This document shows, one piece after another, positions 34,764 through 44,535 of a stretch of 57,521 nucleotides of DNA. The notes beneath the pieces are model-generated. The model worked only from the letters and a program-made list of their open reading frames with translations, made no database searches and had not been told where the DNA came from. The stretch comes from Chloroflexota bacterium (GTDB taxonomy: Bacteria > Chloroflexota > Dehalococcoidia > Lucifugimonadales > Lucifugimonadaceae), in the NCBI GenBank assembly GCA_018673955.1, contig JABHBJ010000103.1, forward strand, positions 1 through 57,521, in the 5' to 3' direction. Both the position numbers and the translations under genes were made by a program. The first letter of the stretch is position 1; each line of letters starts with the position of its first letter.

Positions 34764-37700
34764 TCAACTTTCGCCCATCCTCATGATTCGATGTATCGAC
34801 ATTCGGTATACAGAAACTAGGATAAGGCCAATTACCGCGAGGAATACTACGCCTAATAGCCCGAAAGTGATTCCAAATCCTAACCAGTCTATTTGAACTG
34901 CCATTGGTGGTACAACTGCGGCGTTTTCGCCTGAACTGGCGAGGTACGGCATGATTGTCGAACCCATTTGAGCACCCATAAATATGCCCAATCCAACGGC
35001 CACGCCTATGACCATGACCTGTTCGAGCACCACCAAAAATAGCATCTGCTTCATTGATAGTCCGATGGTTCGTAGCAACGCGAGTTCGGCGCGCCGACCG
35101 TCGAACGAAACTTTCGCGTGAACTAGGAATCCGATAGCGCTAACGACGAGAACTGTGAAGAATGCAATTCCCAAAAGTGCTCGCCAACCGGCGGAAACTA
35201 GTGGGTCGAAAGCCACGCTTGCCAGGTCAATGCTACGGTCTATAGTGTTTGATCCGGGTCGGATTCTCAGGCTCGAAAGCTTCTGTTTGATCTGGGGAAC
35301 AGCTCTATCGCCAGCCACTACTGATTCCAAGATACCTTCTTCGGACAGCAGCAACTCTGATCCTTGAACAGTTGATACCCAGAATTCAGTCGGTTGAATA
35401 TTTCCAACCGTTCTAGTGATATTCAGACGTTCATGAACAGCCTCGAAATCTGTCAGAAGGAACGGTTCTTCATCGAGCGAGAGAGTCGGGAAGTAATCGA
35501 CGACATCTCGAATAGATATGTTTACTGGCACACCGTCTAGTGAAATTTGGAAAATCTCGCCATCTTCCCCGCCAAACTGTTCGATGAACGAAGTGCTGGC
35601 AACAGCTGGCACAACTTCAAGTTCCGATCCGTGAGCGAGTCCTCGGTATTCGCTTGGTCCTGCGGACGTCCAACGCAGACGAGCGACGCTGTCGATAGGA
35701 GCCCCGTCTGGTTTGGACGCGGGAGCTAAGCTGTCGCCAAGTGCCTCGCGGGTTGGTGCCATAGTTCGCCAGTTGTTCACAGAATCAAACGTTTCGATGA
35801 TGATTAGCTCTGTGCCTGTGGCGTTTAGAACGGCAATATCGTCGATATCGAGAGCCGCTGGCCCTAGCAGGTTTTCGTAGTTGACCACACCGATTGAGTG
35901 CAAGCGGATAGGCGCCCTTGGGAGTAAGCCTGTAACACCACGGAATGGCGCAGCTTGGATACTCGATCCAATTCGACACCACTCGGGCGGTTCGCCATCG
36001 ACAGGTATCGGGCAGTTGAATCGAAGCTGATCGGATGCAAGCGGAACCATAGAGCCAAGAGGAATAGAGAAGAACTGCCCGTTTGCGTCCGACAGTCGAG
36101 CAACCATGAATGTTGAAGGCTGTCGGACGAGCGGCAATATGTTGGCTGTGAGCCATTTTCCTTCTGTTGGAAGCTCAATCCCTGCGGCGCCGCCAACATC
36201 GAGTACTGCAACTTTAGAATTGAACGGAGTTAACCCGAAGTCATCTCTAAACCAACCGACATCTTCGATCGTTTCCAGATCAACGCCAATCAGCTGGAAT
36301 CCTTCAACAGTGAGACCCGCGTTGATGTTTGCTGTTTCTCGATAGATCGGTGAAACGGCCTCAACGTCATCAAGTTCGCTTAGTTCATCGACAATGGAGA
36401 ATGAAATACCGCCTGAACGAACATTTACGGATGTGATTTTTACGTCGGCACCGGTTCGATAGTACGCCTGGTCTATCGCACTTTGTTGGAGAGTCGCTCC
36501 GAAGCTAGCGGCGAACACGCCGAGGGCTGCCGTGAGGATCAACAACAGTGAGAGTCGAGAGTGATGGGCGGGATTTCGTGCCATTTGCCAGATTCCCAAA
36601 ATCAGAGCAGGCGGAGTGATACTCGACAACGGACGACGCGAAAGCACTTTGCCCATCAGGTCCATCCCAACTGGGAAGACCCGTAGAAGAACAAGACCGG
36701 CCGCAACGAGGAATATCGCTGGAACACCGAGTATGAGTTGGTTGACCGTCGTTTCGCCAAATATGCTCACTGCAACGAACGATCCCTGTTTAGTGAGTTG
36801 CCAAAAGAGGAACATCACCAATCCCAAGAACCCTAGATCCAAGTAGTAACGCTGCACCAGAGCAAGTCGGGCAGGCCTAGCGTGAGTGGCTCGGCTCGCA
36901 ATAAGCCCTAATCGTGTTGCTCTGAGGGCGGGTATGAACAATGCCAGTAGACCTAACAGGCCGCCAAAGAACGCCATTCGGAATGCTCCGACCGTCAACC
37001 GAACTGGGAGGGCATCTCCGCTGTTCAGGTCGCCATATATCGGAAGTATTCCGATCAGTCCGACGCCAAATATTGCAAGGAACGGTCCTGAAATAGCTGC
37101 GATCAACGCCAAAAAGCCAGCCTCAATAACGAACACGGCAAGAATCTGTCGAGAAGTCGCCCCGCGTGTGCGCAGTAGCCCGACTTCACTTCGCTGGGCG
37201 TCGACGAGTAGTGATGCGAGAGTGACGACGTAGTAGAGCACGACGAGGACGATAAGTATGAGAACGATAAACATTGGCAATCTGTTGAAGAAGAGATCGG
37301 TTTCAAACGCACTCAGTACTTGAGGTAAGTCAGATCTGAGAAGGAATCCATCGACGATTGCCTTGAGCTCGCGTTCGGTGCCATCGATGGTATTCCGTAT
37401 TGATTCAGTTTCTGAAGCAGCGATTCGTTCCGGATCTACGTCTAACCACCAAGCGTAGTCGCTACCCATATTTGGGAAGTAGGGACCGAGGCCATCGAGG
37501 ATTGTCGCTTCGGGAACTACGAATCGTGCAAATTGAAGAGTGTCGGTTCGAGAGCCGAATGCCTCGTTCTGAATTCTCCAGTGATCCATATCGGGATCTT
37601 TTCGTTCAAAAAGACCCGTTACGAGAATGTTGACCTGATTGTGGGCATCCTCCCAGTGAGGGCTTACTGGATATATATCCCCAACCTTGATGTCCATGGC

Positions 37701-38264
37701 TTTGGCTGATGCGACATCGAGTGCGCCTTCAATTTGAAGCGAATCATCGGCAGCCACAGTAGTAGCTGGAAGCGACATTCGTCCTTCGGTAATGTTGAGC
37801 CGCTCGTCTGCCTCAGGAACCGTCATCATCGTGACGCGACGACAGTCACACTCGATCAGTTCATCACTATTGCCTAAACCCACGTTTGATCTACATGGAC
37901 AATCAGCGGGCTGCACCATAGCCGGGGGTAAATCTACGAAGAATGTCCACGTTTTTAGTGCAAATTCGCGTTGGTCGAGGAACGGTTCGAACCGCTTGAC
38001 GATAGTGCCGTTCATCGCGTCGACGATCGTCGAATGGGTTTCTCGATTGGTCGGAACTTGCCCAGCTTCAACAAGAACGTCTATATCGGATTGTTCATGG
38101 GTTGAAAGTGCGCGTTGTAGAGCTACATCACGCAGCGCATCGAAGAAAACTACCGAACTCGCCATGATCGTGGACGCGAGTACAACACCCACTACAACTG
38201 CGGATAGCAGCCGCCAGTGGGCAAGCGTTCGCTTGACGATAAGTTGAAACGAGTTACCGATCAT
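34764..38264 (-). CDS. very large FtsX-type ABC permease (1,166 residues), second of two
   Basis: One N-terminal helix (LLSAVVVGVVLASTIMASSV) is followed by a long extracytoplasmic domain of about 290 residues. An FtsX core follows near 330-560 (IVLILIVLVVLYYVVTLASL, then SEVGLLRTRGATSRQILAVF). A second large extracytoplasmic domain comes next, and a final three-helix FtsX block near 1,040-1,150 contains ELALLRTIGLSMKQMLFLVV. The first outer domain has two close Cys pairs (DCPCRS and ECDCRR). It overlaps the upstream permease by four bases. Role: export or mechanical function at the membrane; substrate unknown. Confidence 0.85.
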   Translation of the reverse strand: MIGNSFQLIVKRTLAHWRLLSAVVVGVVLASTIMASSVVFFDALRDVALQRALSTHEQSDIDVLVEAGQVPTNRETHSTIVDAMNGTIVKRFEPFLDQREFALKTWTFFVDLPPAMVQPADCPCRSNVGLGNSDELIECDCRRVTMMTVPEADERLNITEGRMSLPATTVAADDSLQIEGALDVASAKAMDIKVGDIYPVSPHWEDAHNQVNILVTGLFERKDPDMDHWRIQNEAFGSRTDTLQFARFVVPEATILDGLGPYFPNMGSDYAWWLDVDPERIAASETESIRNTIDGTERELKAIVDGFLLRSDLPQVLSAFETDLFFNRLPMFIVLILIVLVVLYYVVTLASLLVDAQRSEVGLLRTRGATSRQILAVFVIEAGFLALIAAISGPFLAIFGVGLIGILPIYGDLNSGDALPVRLTVGAFRMAFFGGLLGLLALFIPALRATRLGLIASRATHARPARLALVQRYYLDLGFLGLVMFLFWQLTKQGSFVAVSIFGETTVNQLILGVPAIFLVAAGLVLLRVFPVGMDLMGKVLSRRPLSSITPPALILGIWQMARNPAHHSRLSLLLILTAALGVFAASFGATLQQSAIDQAYYRTGADVKITSVNVRSGGISFSIVDELSELDDVEAVSPIYRETANINAGLTVEGFQLIGVDLETIEDVGWFRDDFGLTPFNSKVAVLDVGGAAGIELPTEGKWLTANILPLVRQPSTFMVARLSDANGQFFSIPLGSMVPLASDQLRFNCPIPVDGEPPEWCRIGSSIQAAPFRGVTGLLPRAPIRLHSIGVVNYENLLGPAALDIDDIAVLNATGTELIIIETFDSVNNWRTMAPTREALGDSLAPASKPDGAPIDSVARLRWTSAGPSEYRGLAHGSELEVVPAVASTSFIEQFGGEDGEIFQISLDGVPVNISIRDVVDYFPTLSLDEEPFLLTDFEAVHERLNITRTVGNIQPTEFWVSTVQGSELLLSEEGILESVVAGDRAVPQIKQKLSSLRIRPGSNTIDRSIDLASVAFDPLVSAGWRALLGIAFFTVLVVSAIGFLVHAKVSFDGRRAELALLRTIGLSMKQMLFLVVLEQVMVIGVAVGLGIFMGAQMGSTIMPYLASSGENAAVVPPMAVQIDWLGFGITFGLLGVVFLAVIGLILVSVYRMSIHRIMRMGES

Positions 38265-41200
38265 GTTGAGGTTGCCGAGAATCCTTCTCGAGCCATCTGC
38301 GCAATTTTTATCTCACGGAACGATCGGACTGAGTTGATCACTCCGGCCAGGACAATTACAAATATCGACGCAATTGTAACCATGGGAAGTATCCAATTGG
38401 TCTGCAAAATAAATGGAGGGAGCAGTTGATCGCCGTTTCGCGTGTGAGCCATTGAACCAACCATTAGAGAGCTGGTTGCAAAACCAGTTCCGATTCCGAC
38501 CAATGTCCCTGTGATAATAGCGGGAAGCAGTTCGGAAATTGTGATCAACCAGTGATCACGGGTACTTGCTCCTAAGGCGAGTAACAAGGCTGAATCGCCC
38601 TTTGTTCTGAGCGAGTATGCCGTGAGAAATACGGCGTACGCCATGAGCACGATGAGCCCTGCGACGATTGTGGCAATAATGCTCATTCCTCGCCATCCTG
38701 CGACTGCAATTGGGTCGACGAACGTACTGTCTATCTGCTCTGATCGTGAATCAATTCTGGCAAGTCGGAATACGTCACGTACCTCTTCAACGATTTCGAC
38801 GGTTGAAAGATCAGGTTCATTCAAGCTTGCGAACAGTTCGTTGGGTGTTACGTTCCGACGACCTCCGAGCTCTACAAAGTCGATTATTGCATCGATATCG
38901 ACAACCGCTAATGGCGCGCTTTCGGGGTCAAGAGTTGGGAAGTATTTGATCGTTTCGATAACCTCTACGGGTACGAATCCCCCTTGAATATCGATTATGA
39001 AAGGTCGTTTGATACCGACCCCAGTTTGATCCATGAATATTTCGCTAGCGATCATAGGAATCGGTCGGTCGACAGCTCTGCGATAGATACCTCTAATACC
39101 CTGATTCGACCCTCTGCCGAGTGAAATTTTTCCAATTCCTGTGCCGGCATCGCCTTCGATTTCTCCTGAAATACCTTCTGGTTCGGGAGTAATCGTGAAT
39201 CCGGCATCTTCACCTTCGGCAGACGGAAGACCGGTCCAAAGTTCTGGTGCGTCGAAATCGATTACGAGATGTTGCTGACCCGATGACGTAGTTGCAGAAA
39301 GATCGTCGATTAGCACGTTCGTCGGCGGCGCACTGTCGGGACCTACCTTGAGAAAGGTTTGAATTGACGTTATTTCGACTGGCTGCGGGTAGTTCGATAT
39401 TCGAGCAGAAGTTTTAAACCAACCATCCTCAAACGTACCCATGTTGATGGTGTGTGTGTCTCGAATCCCATCTCGAAGTACTATCCAAAGCTCGTGATTC
39501 GGTGTGACCGGATCGCTCTTCGCCCAGATGGATATCTCAGTCGTGTCGAATGGAAGAAAAATTGGCTCCGGTACTACTCGAACAGCCAAGCGATCGACCA
39601 ATTGATGAATACCGACGTCGGAACCAGAGAAGTCACCTCGGAACCATGCCACTTTCTGGAAGTCGATCGGGTCGATGGCGAAAAGAGTAAATAGTGAGCC
39701 GTTAGAGGTTGTACCTACGGTTGTTTTACTCCTAAGAGCTGGGGTTGCAACATCGATGGCAGCGAGATCACGAACTTCTGCAAGTTGATTTCGACCTACT
39801 TGACCTGTTGATCCGGTCGTCATTACATGGATGTCGGCACCCGTGTTATATAAAACTTGCTCGTTGGCGGAGCGTTCGAGAGTGGAAACGACTGATCCGG
39901 CGATTATTCCTGTGCTGATGGACAGGGCGAACGCCAGCATTGGCCAGCCATGAAAGAACGGTCGCCTCGCTACGCTGGCTAGTCCTAGACCTATGGCTGC
40001 TGAGTTGGAACTCAGTCCAATGCCCGTTAATACATTTATGACGATTGGGAATAATCTGAGTGCTGCGAGAGAACTTGCGATCACTATTAGAGCTGGAGCA
40101 GCGAGTAAGCTCAAATCGGGAACTAATTCGCCTTCACGCTGTGAAGTTACAACGCTAGATCGGCTGCTCACCTCCCACCAGACGATTCCGCTGAGTGCGA
40201 CCAAAAGTGCATCGATGTAGAAGCGCTGAAACCATGGAGCATCGACAGGACGAGCGTCATTTGATCGACTCGCTGCCATAGTCGATTTATCCCAAAACGA
40301 GGAAGCAGCAGTGACTACGATGACTGTGCAAATTGCTGCTCCGAACGACCACAACCATGCCGATGGCGAAAGCTCGACAGGCATGCCGCTCCCACCAGTG
40401 ACTGTGCTGTAAGTCGGAAGATAGCCAGCCAGTCGGATGAGTAATAAAGAAATAAGCGGAGCGATTAGAGCAGCAGGAACTGCGCCGATTGCTGCTTCGA
40501 GAACGTGAATTACGAGCTGTTGCTTCAAGTCTAATCCACGGCTTCTCAACATCATGTATACCGACACTCGACGACGCCCCAACAACCCAGCTGCCATCGT
40601 TAGATAAAAGGCGACACAAGCCAGCAGCAGTAACGCCATTAAAAGAAGCGGTATGCTGCCGAAAAGCGCTCGCCTCTTCATCGTTTCGAGTCGAGGAATC
40701 AGATTGGTGATGATGAAAGGTCGTGCAATCGATTCATCGAGTTGAATCTGGAGATTATCGAAGCTAGATTGCAGATCATCAACAGATTTTTCGGCGAGCA
40801 GCGATTGGTCGGTGTAGAGGAACCAATCGTAGTTTGCTGGTAAACCTGCGTTCGCTGTTGCAACAACCGTGAACATCGAATTGCTTGTCGGAAGCATGAT
40901 GAGAGGCTGCTCCCGTCCTTCTATGGCGGGAGCCAAATATGCTTCGCCGAGTTCGATCCAATACACATCGGTAGGATCTGTCTGTTCGAACGTTCCGGTT
41001 ATCACTGCCCTCACTAGACCTGCGCCTGTATCGACCGGCTGGGAGTTAATCACATCTCCTATCGATAGCTGGAGAATCCTTGCTCGATCGGCGAACACAG
41101 CGACTTCGATAGTAGGTTCGCCATCGATAACCCATACGACATCGGTCGGTGCAGCCCCCTCGGTGTAGGTCACATGGTCATTAAGATGTTCGATGAACTG

Positions 41201-41656
41201 AAATGCACTTTGTGACGCTAATCCGTCTTTCCGCATTGGTTGGCCTAGCCAGCCCCACCAATGTACGCGGGTTTTTGTAAGCCTTGTCGACGACTGAACG
41301 AGTTCGCCAAGATTCTCGTCGACGGCTGAAAATACTGCGGCATCGGCAATCTGGCGATCTTCTGCGGCCAGAGGAATCCACGAACTATTGATATGGACGT
41401 TTGTGTTCACTTCGCCAATATCTTCAACCGCAGCACGCATTGAGATAATTTCTAACGATCTCCCATACTGCGGGATGCCAGATGCGGTTGCCGAAGCGAA
41501 GAGTGCGCCGAGCATTAATCCGACGATCATCCATCGGTCGGTGTTGGCATGCGCTCTTATTAGTCTTAGCAGGCTCAGATTTGTTCTCGAATTATTCCGG
41601 TTCCGCGTTGTTTTTGACGCGTATTTCAAATCGGTGAGTGAAGTAATTCGATTCAC
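38261..41656 (-). CDS. very large FtsX-type ABC permease (1,131 residues), first of two
   Basis: The start is GTG 41,656. After a basic N-terminus comes the first helix (WMIVGLMLGALFASATASGI), an outer domain of about 270 residues, an FtsX core near 320-450 (LLMALLLLACVAFYLTMAAG), further helices, a second outer domain of about 400 residues, and a last block with SALLLALGASTRDHWLITIS. It lacks the CxC pairs of its partner. Its stop overlaps the next permease start (ATGA type, 38,261-38,264), which indicates tight coupling and a heterodimeric transporter. It is the first gene of the operon and is divergent, 99 bases apart, from an HtrA-like gene. Confidence 0.85.
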   Translation of the reverse strand: MNRITSLTDLKYASKTTRNRNNSRTNLSLLRLIRAHANTDRWMIVGLMLGALFASATASGIPQYGRSLEIISMRAAVEDIGEVNTNVHINSSWIPLAAEDRQIADAAVFSAVDENLGELVQSSTRLTKTRVHWWGWLGQPMRKDGLASQSAFQFIEHLNDHVTYTEGAAPTDVVWVIDGEPTIEVAVFADRARILQLSIGDVINSQPVDTGAGLVRAVITGTFEQTDPTDVYWIELGEAYLAPAIEGREQPLIMLPTSNSMFTVVATANAGLPANYDWFLYTDQSLLAEKSVDDLQSSFDNLQIQLDESIARPFIITNLIPRLETMKRRALFGSIPLLLMALLLLACVAFYLTMAAGLLGRRRVSVYMMLRSRGLDLKQQLVIHVLEAAIGAVPAALIAPLISLLLIRLAGYLPTYSTVTGGSGMPVELSPSAWLWSFGAAICTVIVVTAASSFWDKSTMAASRSNDARPVDAPWFQRFYIDALLVALSGIVWWEVSSRSSVVTSQREGELVPDLSLLAAPALIVIASSLAALRLFPIVINVLTGIGLSSNSAAIGLGLASVARRPFFHGWPMLAFALSISTGIIAGSVVSTLERSANEQVLYNTGADIHVMTTGSTGQVGRNQLAEVRDLAAIDVATPALRSKTTVGTTSNGSLFTLFAIDPIDFQKVAWFRGDFSGSDVGIHQLVDRLAVRVVPEPIFLPFDTTEISIWAKSDPVTPNHELWIVLRDGIRDTHTINMGTFEDGWFKTSARISNYPQPVEITSIQTFLKVGPDSAPPTNVLIDDLSATTSSGQQHLVIDFDAPELWTGLPSAEGEDAGFTITPEPEGISGEIEGDAGTGIGKISLGRGSNQGIRGIYRRAVDRPIPMIASEIFMDQTGVGIKRPFIIDIQGGFVPVEVIETIKYFPTLDPESAPLAVVDIDAIIDFVELGGRRNVTPNELFASLNEPDLSTVEIVEEVRDVFRLARIDSRSEQIDSTFVDPIAVAGWRGMSIIATIVAGLIVLMAYAVFLTAYSLRTKGDSALLLALGASTRDHWLITISELLPAIITGTLVGIGTGFATSSLMVGSMAHTRNGDQLLPPFILQTNWILPMVTIASIFVIVLAGVINSVRSFREIKIAQMAREGFSATST

Positions 41657-41755
41657 TCACGCTGGAGAACCAAATTTTCAATGACGATTAGCGTTATCGC
41701 TTGATACGCTGGCAAAACGGAATATGCCCTACTCGATCCGGACAATACCATTACT

Positions 41756-42877
41756 GTGACTCTTATGCGTCTTCCAAAACTATTGAATATTGCCTTGCTG
41801 GCGATCGCGCTTGCGGTTGTTGTATCTGCTTGTTCAGGTTCAACTAACAACGATATTTCTTCAGAGCAAGCAGATGCTGCAGCGGTTACTGAAGGTAGAC
41901 ATTCAGCAACTGAACTGACTCCTGTTTTTACGCCAACGCCGGTTTCTAGAAAGCCCGAACAGCCGCGGCTATTGACACCCGAATTAGTCGAAATTCTTAC
42001 GCCGTCTGTAGTGCAAATCGCTGTTAGTTTGGAACGTGGTCAAGGTGTCGGTACTGGCGTTATTCTCGATGAAGAGGGTCTAATTCTCACGAACTGGCAT
42101 GTAGTCGAAGGCGCTGTTGCGATCACTGTTGGTTTCGAAGACGGAACAGTGGCTGAGGGTGAGTTGTTCAGGCGTGACCCACAGCTCGATCTGGCAATAA
42201 TCAAGGTCACAGGTGAAACAGGGCTAAGGCCAGCGATTTTTGGAGATTCGGATGCCCTTCGAATCGGTGAAGACGTAGTTGCTATCGGGCACGCACTGGG
42301 TCTACGCGGTGGTCCGACAGTTAGTAAGGGCGTTGTTAGCGCTCTCGATCGAACTATCGTTGGTGATGCTGGTGGTGACCTCACAGGCCTCGTTCAAACT
42401 GATGCGGCCATCAATGAAGGCAACTCGGGCGGACCGCTCGTAAATATGTTTGGCGAAGTCGTTGGCATCAACACTGCAAAGATCAACATTGGCGACCGGA
42501 TCGGATTTGCGATCAATATCAATGCTGCAAAAACTGCCGCCGACAGGCTGATCGCTCAGGGGCCGGTGCCACCTCCAGGTTTTCTGGGGGTTGGTGGCGT
42601 TGATGTCACCAGAGCTCTCGCTCGTGCGCTGAGATTGCCGGTTGGCGAAGGATTCGGCGTGACGGTTATCGAGCCGGGGTCGCCGGCCGATGAGGCGGGA
42701 ATTCAGCTCGACGACATCATCGTGCAACTCGATACAACGGAGATTACTCGTGGGCAGGATCTGACAGATTTCCTCCGAGAGCACCCCTCGGGCAGCAATA
42801 TTAGTATCACCGTTGTTCGGGACGCTCAGTTCTTGGTTTCACTAGAGGCAACATTAGCCGAACGGCCTGAACGCTAG
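41756..42877 (+). CDS. HtrA/DegP-like serine protease, lipoprotein with one PDZ domain
   Basis: The 373-residue product (GTG 41,756, or ATG 41,765) has a lipoprotein signal, AIALAVVVSAC with the lipidated Cys at about residue 26, and a Pro/Thr-rich linker to residue 85. A trypsin-like domain follows with His in LTNWHVVEGA, Asp in PQLDLAIIKV and Ser in NEGNSGGPLVN, and one PDZ domain (GFGVTVIEPGSPADEAGIQL). This is an envelope quality-control protease. It is divergent from the ABC permease operon with 99 bases between, so shared control is possible. Confidence 0.9.
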   Translation: MTLMRLPKLLNIALLAIALAVVVSACSGSTNNDISSEQADAAAVTEGRHSATELTPVFTPTPVSRKPEQPRLLTPELVEILTPSVVQIAVSLERGQGVGTGVILDEEGLILTNWHVVEGAVAITVGFEDGTVAEGELFRRDPQLDLAIIKVTGETGLRPAIFGDSDALRIGEDVVAIGHALGLRGGPTVSKGVVSALDRTIVGDAGGDLTGLVQTDAAINEGNSGGPLVNMFGEVVGINTAKINIGDRIGFAININAAKTAADRLIAQGPVPPPGFLGVGGVDVTRALARALRLPVGEGFGVTVIEPGSPADEAGIQLDDIIVQLDTTEITRGQDLTDFLREHPSGSNISITVVRDAQFLVSLEATLAERPER

Positions 42878-42980
42878 TCGCTGTTATTGATCGGTTAGTT
42901 GACCATGGACCGCACATTAGCGCAGTCGTTCATGCAGAATGTGCTCAAATCTTCATTTTCTAAGTGCGGAGGACTATTGA

Positions 42981-43808
42981 ATGACCGATCAGGCCGGTTC
43001 TGAACTAAAAGGCAAAGTTGCGATCGTTACTGGTGCTGGGCGTATGCGCGGTATTGGCCGAGGCACCGCCACTGTTCTCGCCCGAATGGGCGCACATGTT
43101 GTAGTGACTGGAACAGGTCGCGATCCCGCTTCGTATCCACAAGATGAGAAAGATGCTGGCTGGAGAGATATTCATTCAACCGCCGAGCAGATAGAGGCGT
43201 TTGGCGTGCGTGCTCTGCCCCTTGTCTCGAACGTCGCCGATCAGGAAGACGTTCAGAAAATGATCGACGCTGCTGTTGCTGAATTTGGTCGACTCGACAT
43301 TATCGTCAACAATGCTGCTGCTCCGTACGGAGATGATCGAGTTTCGGTGATGGATATGCAGACCGATGTTTTCAAATCGATAGTTGATGTAAAGCTGATG
43401 GGAACGTTCTACGCGTGCAAAGCGGCCGCTGCTCAGATGGTCAAACAGGGCGAAGGCGGGCGGATCGTGAACTTATCGTCGACTATGGGCAAGAGCGGTC
43501 GTCCGAATACCAGCGCTTACAATGCTGCGAATTTTGCTGTTGATGGCTTTACTCAGGCGTTAGCGAAGGAAATTGGCGTTCACGACATCACGGTGAACAG
43601 CGTTTGCCCCGGTCTTATCGAAACGGCGAGGCTTGACCCGATGGGGCGTACCGATCGTTGGGATGCTCGGCTCGCTGAAATTCCGATGAAGCGTGCGGGA
43701 ACCGACGAAGAAGTTGGCGAGCTAATTGGTTTTTTGTGCAGCCTGCGTGCTTCGTACATCACTGGGCAGTCGATCAACGTCAACGGCGGTGTTATTACCG
43801 AACGCTAG
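42981..43808 (+). CDS. SDR-family protein lacking the catalytic lysine
   Basis: The 275-residue protein has the short-chain dehydrogenase Rossmann start (VAIVTGAGRMRGIGRGTA), NNAA at about residues 110-113, catalytic Ser in IVNLSSTMG and Tyr180. The YxxxK motif reads YNAAN, so Lys184 is replaced by Asn (codon AAT). Without Lys the usual oxidoreductase chemistry should be badly impaired, unless another residue replaces it. The C-terminus (SYITGQSINVNGGVI) is normal. GGAGG lies about 10 bases before the ATG. It ends exactly next to the convergent JAMM gene. Confidence 0.85.
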   Translation: MTDQAGSELKGKVAIVTGAGRMRGIGRGTATVLARMGAHVVVTGTGRDPASYPQDEKDAGWRDIHSTAEQIEAFGVRALPLVSNVADQEDVQKMIDAAVAEFGRLDIIVNNAAAPYGDDRVSVMDMQTDVFKSIVDVKLMGTFYACKAAAAQMVKQGEGGRIVNLSSTMGKSGRPNTSAYNAANFAVDGFTQALAKEIGVHDITVNSVCPGLIETARLDPMGRTDRWDARLAEIPMKRAGTDEEVGELIGFLCSLRASYITGQSINVNGGVITER

Positions 43809-44339
43809 CTAAATATCGAGACCTTCGTACTCCGCGATTTCGACGAAATCTTCTGTTTGCTCATTCCACGCAAACTGACGAGCTTCTACAACGCGATCGC
43901 TGTCGATACCGATAACGATTTGATGAACAGGGTACGCAGGCCCATCGCCCCAAGGATCGGACGCATTTGCCTTGTCGGTCTCAGAAAAATAGGCGCGTCC
44001 GTTTGGGTGCGAATGATAGATGATTCGGGGCCGAACATCATCGTCGAGAGTTCTGTTCAGAGCTAGCAGGTCGCCATCTGAGATAACGAACGCTGTTTGA
44101 GCCGATCTGTCTTTCGCAGTGGGGTGAGTTTCTGGCTCGTAGGCGTTGATTGCAGATCGAACACCGGGTGCATCATTCGAGTTTTTATCGCCGGTTAGCC
44201 AGCCGCAGCATTCGTTCGGGTATGACTCACGGGCGAGTTTGAATATTTCCTCAAGCGAGGCACGTGGGACGTTGATTGGCTCGGGCGTTGGCAATGGGTG
44301 TTCCTGAGTGAGGTGTTGTTCTTCGGGCTTGATCGCCAC
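43809..44339 (-). CDS. JAMM/MPN-domain metalloprotease
   Basis: The 176-residue protein has a stand-alone JAMM domain. The catalytic Glu is in YPNECCGWLTG (Glu43), and the zinc motif HxHP...S..D is seen as YHSHPNGRAYFSETDKAN with His109, His111, Ser119 and Asp122. Bacterial members cleave C-terminal extensions from ubiquitin-like sulfur carriers (Mec+/CysM systems) or act on other isopeptide bonds. No sulfur carrier or E1-like gene is next to it. The N-terminal 25 residues are Pro-rich. The stop directly abuts the SDR gene, so these convergent genes have no spacer. Confidence 0.85.
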   Translation of the reverse strand: MAIKPEEQHLTQEHPLPTPEPINVPRASLEEIFKLARESYPNECCGWLTGDKNSNDAPGVRSAINAYEPETHPTAKDRSAQTAFVISDGDLLALNRTLDDDVRPRIIYHSHPNGRAYFSETDKANASDPWGDGPAYPVHQIVIGIDSDRVVEARQFAWNEQTEDFVEIAEYEGLDI

Positions 44340-44424
44340 GGTAATTCGATGCGATAAGACTATATGTGTTCGAACTGGCTAACCACAGGCGCAATTGATA
44401 TTTCTACCGTAGCGATAGCGAAGC

Positions 44425-44535
44425 GGAGAGACCTTTGGGAGACGGGCGGTGCGTAGGAGTGCGGGTATTTGGGCGAATCGTTGGTAGCGTTCCTCATCAC
44501 ACTGATTGCCACATCGTCCCTCCTCGCAATGACAG
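44425..44535. repeat. intergenic stretch with REP-like repeat copy B
   Basis: Within the gene-free interval 44,340-44,698, CTGATTGCCACATCGTCCCT followed by CCTCGCAATGACAG (44,502-44,535) matches copies at 29,336 and 32,971. Upstream at about 44,425 is GCGAAGCGGAGAGACCTTTG, a sequence often forming the other half of such elements. Nothing else is recognised in this interval. Confidence 0.6.
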
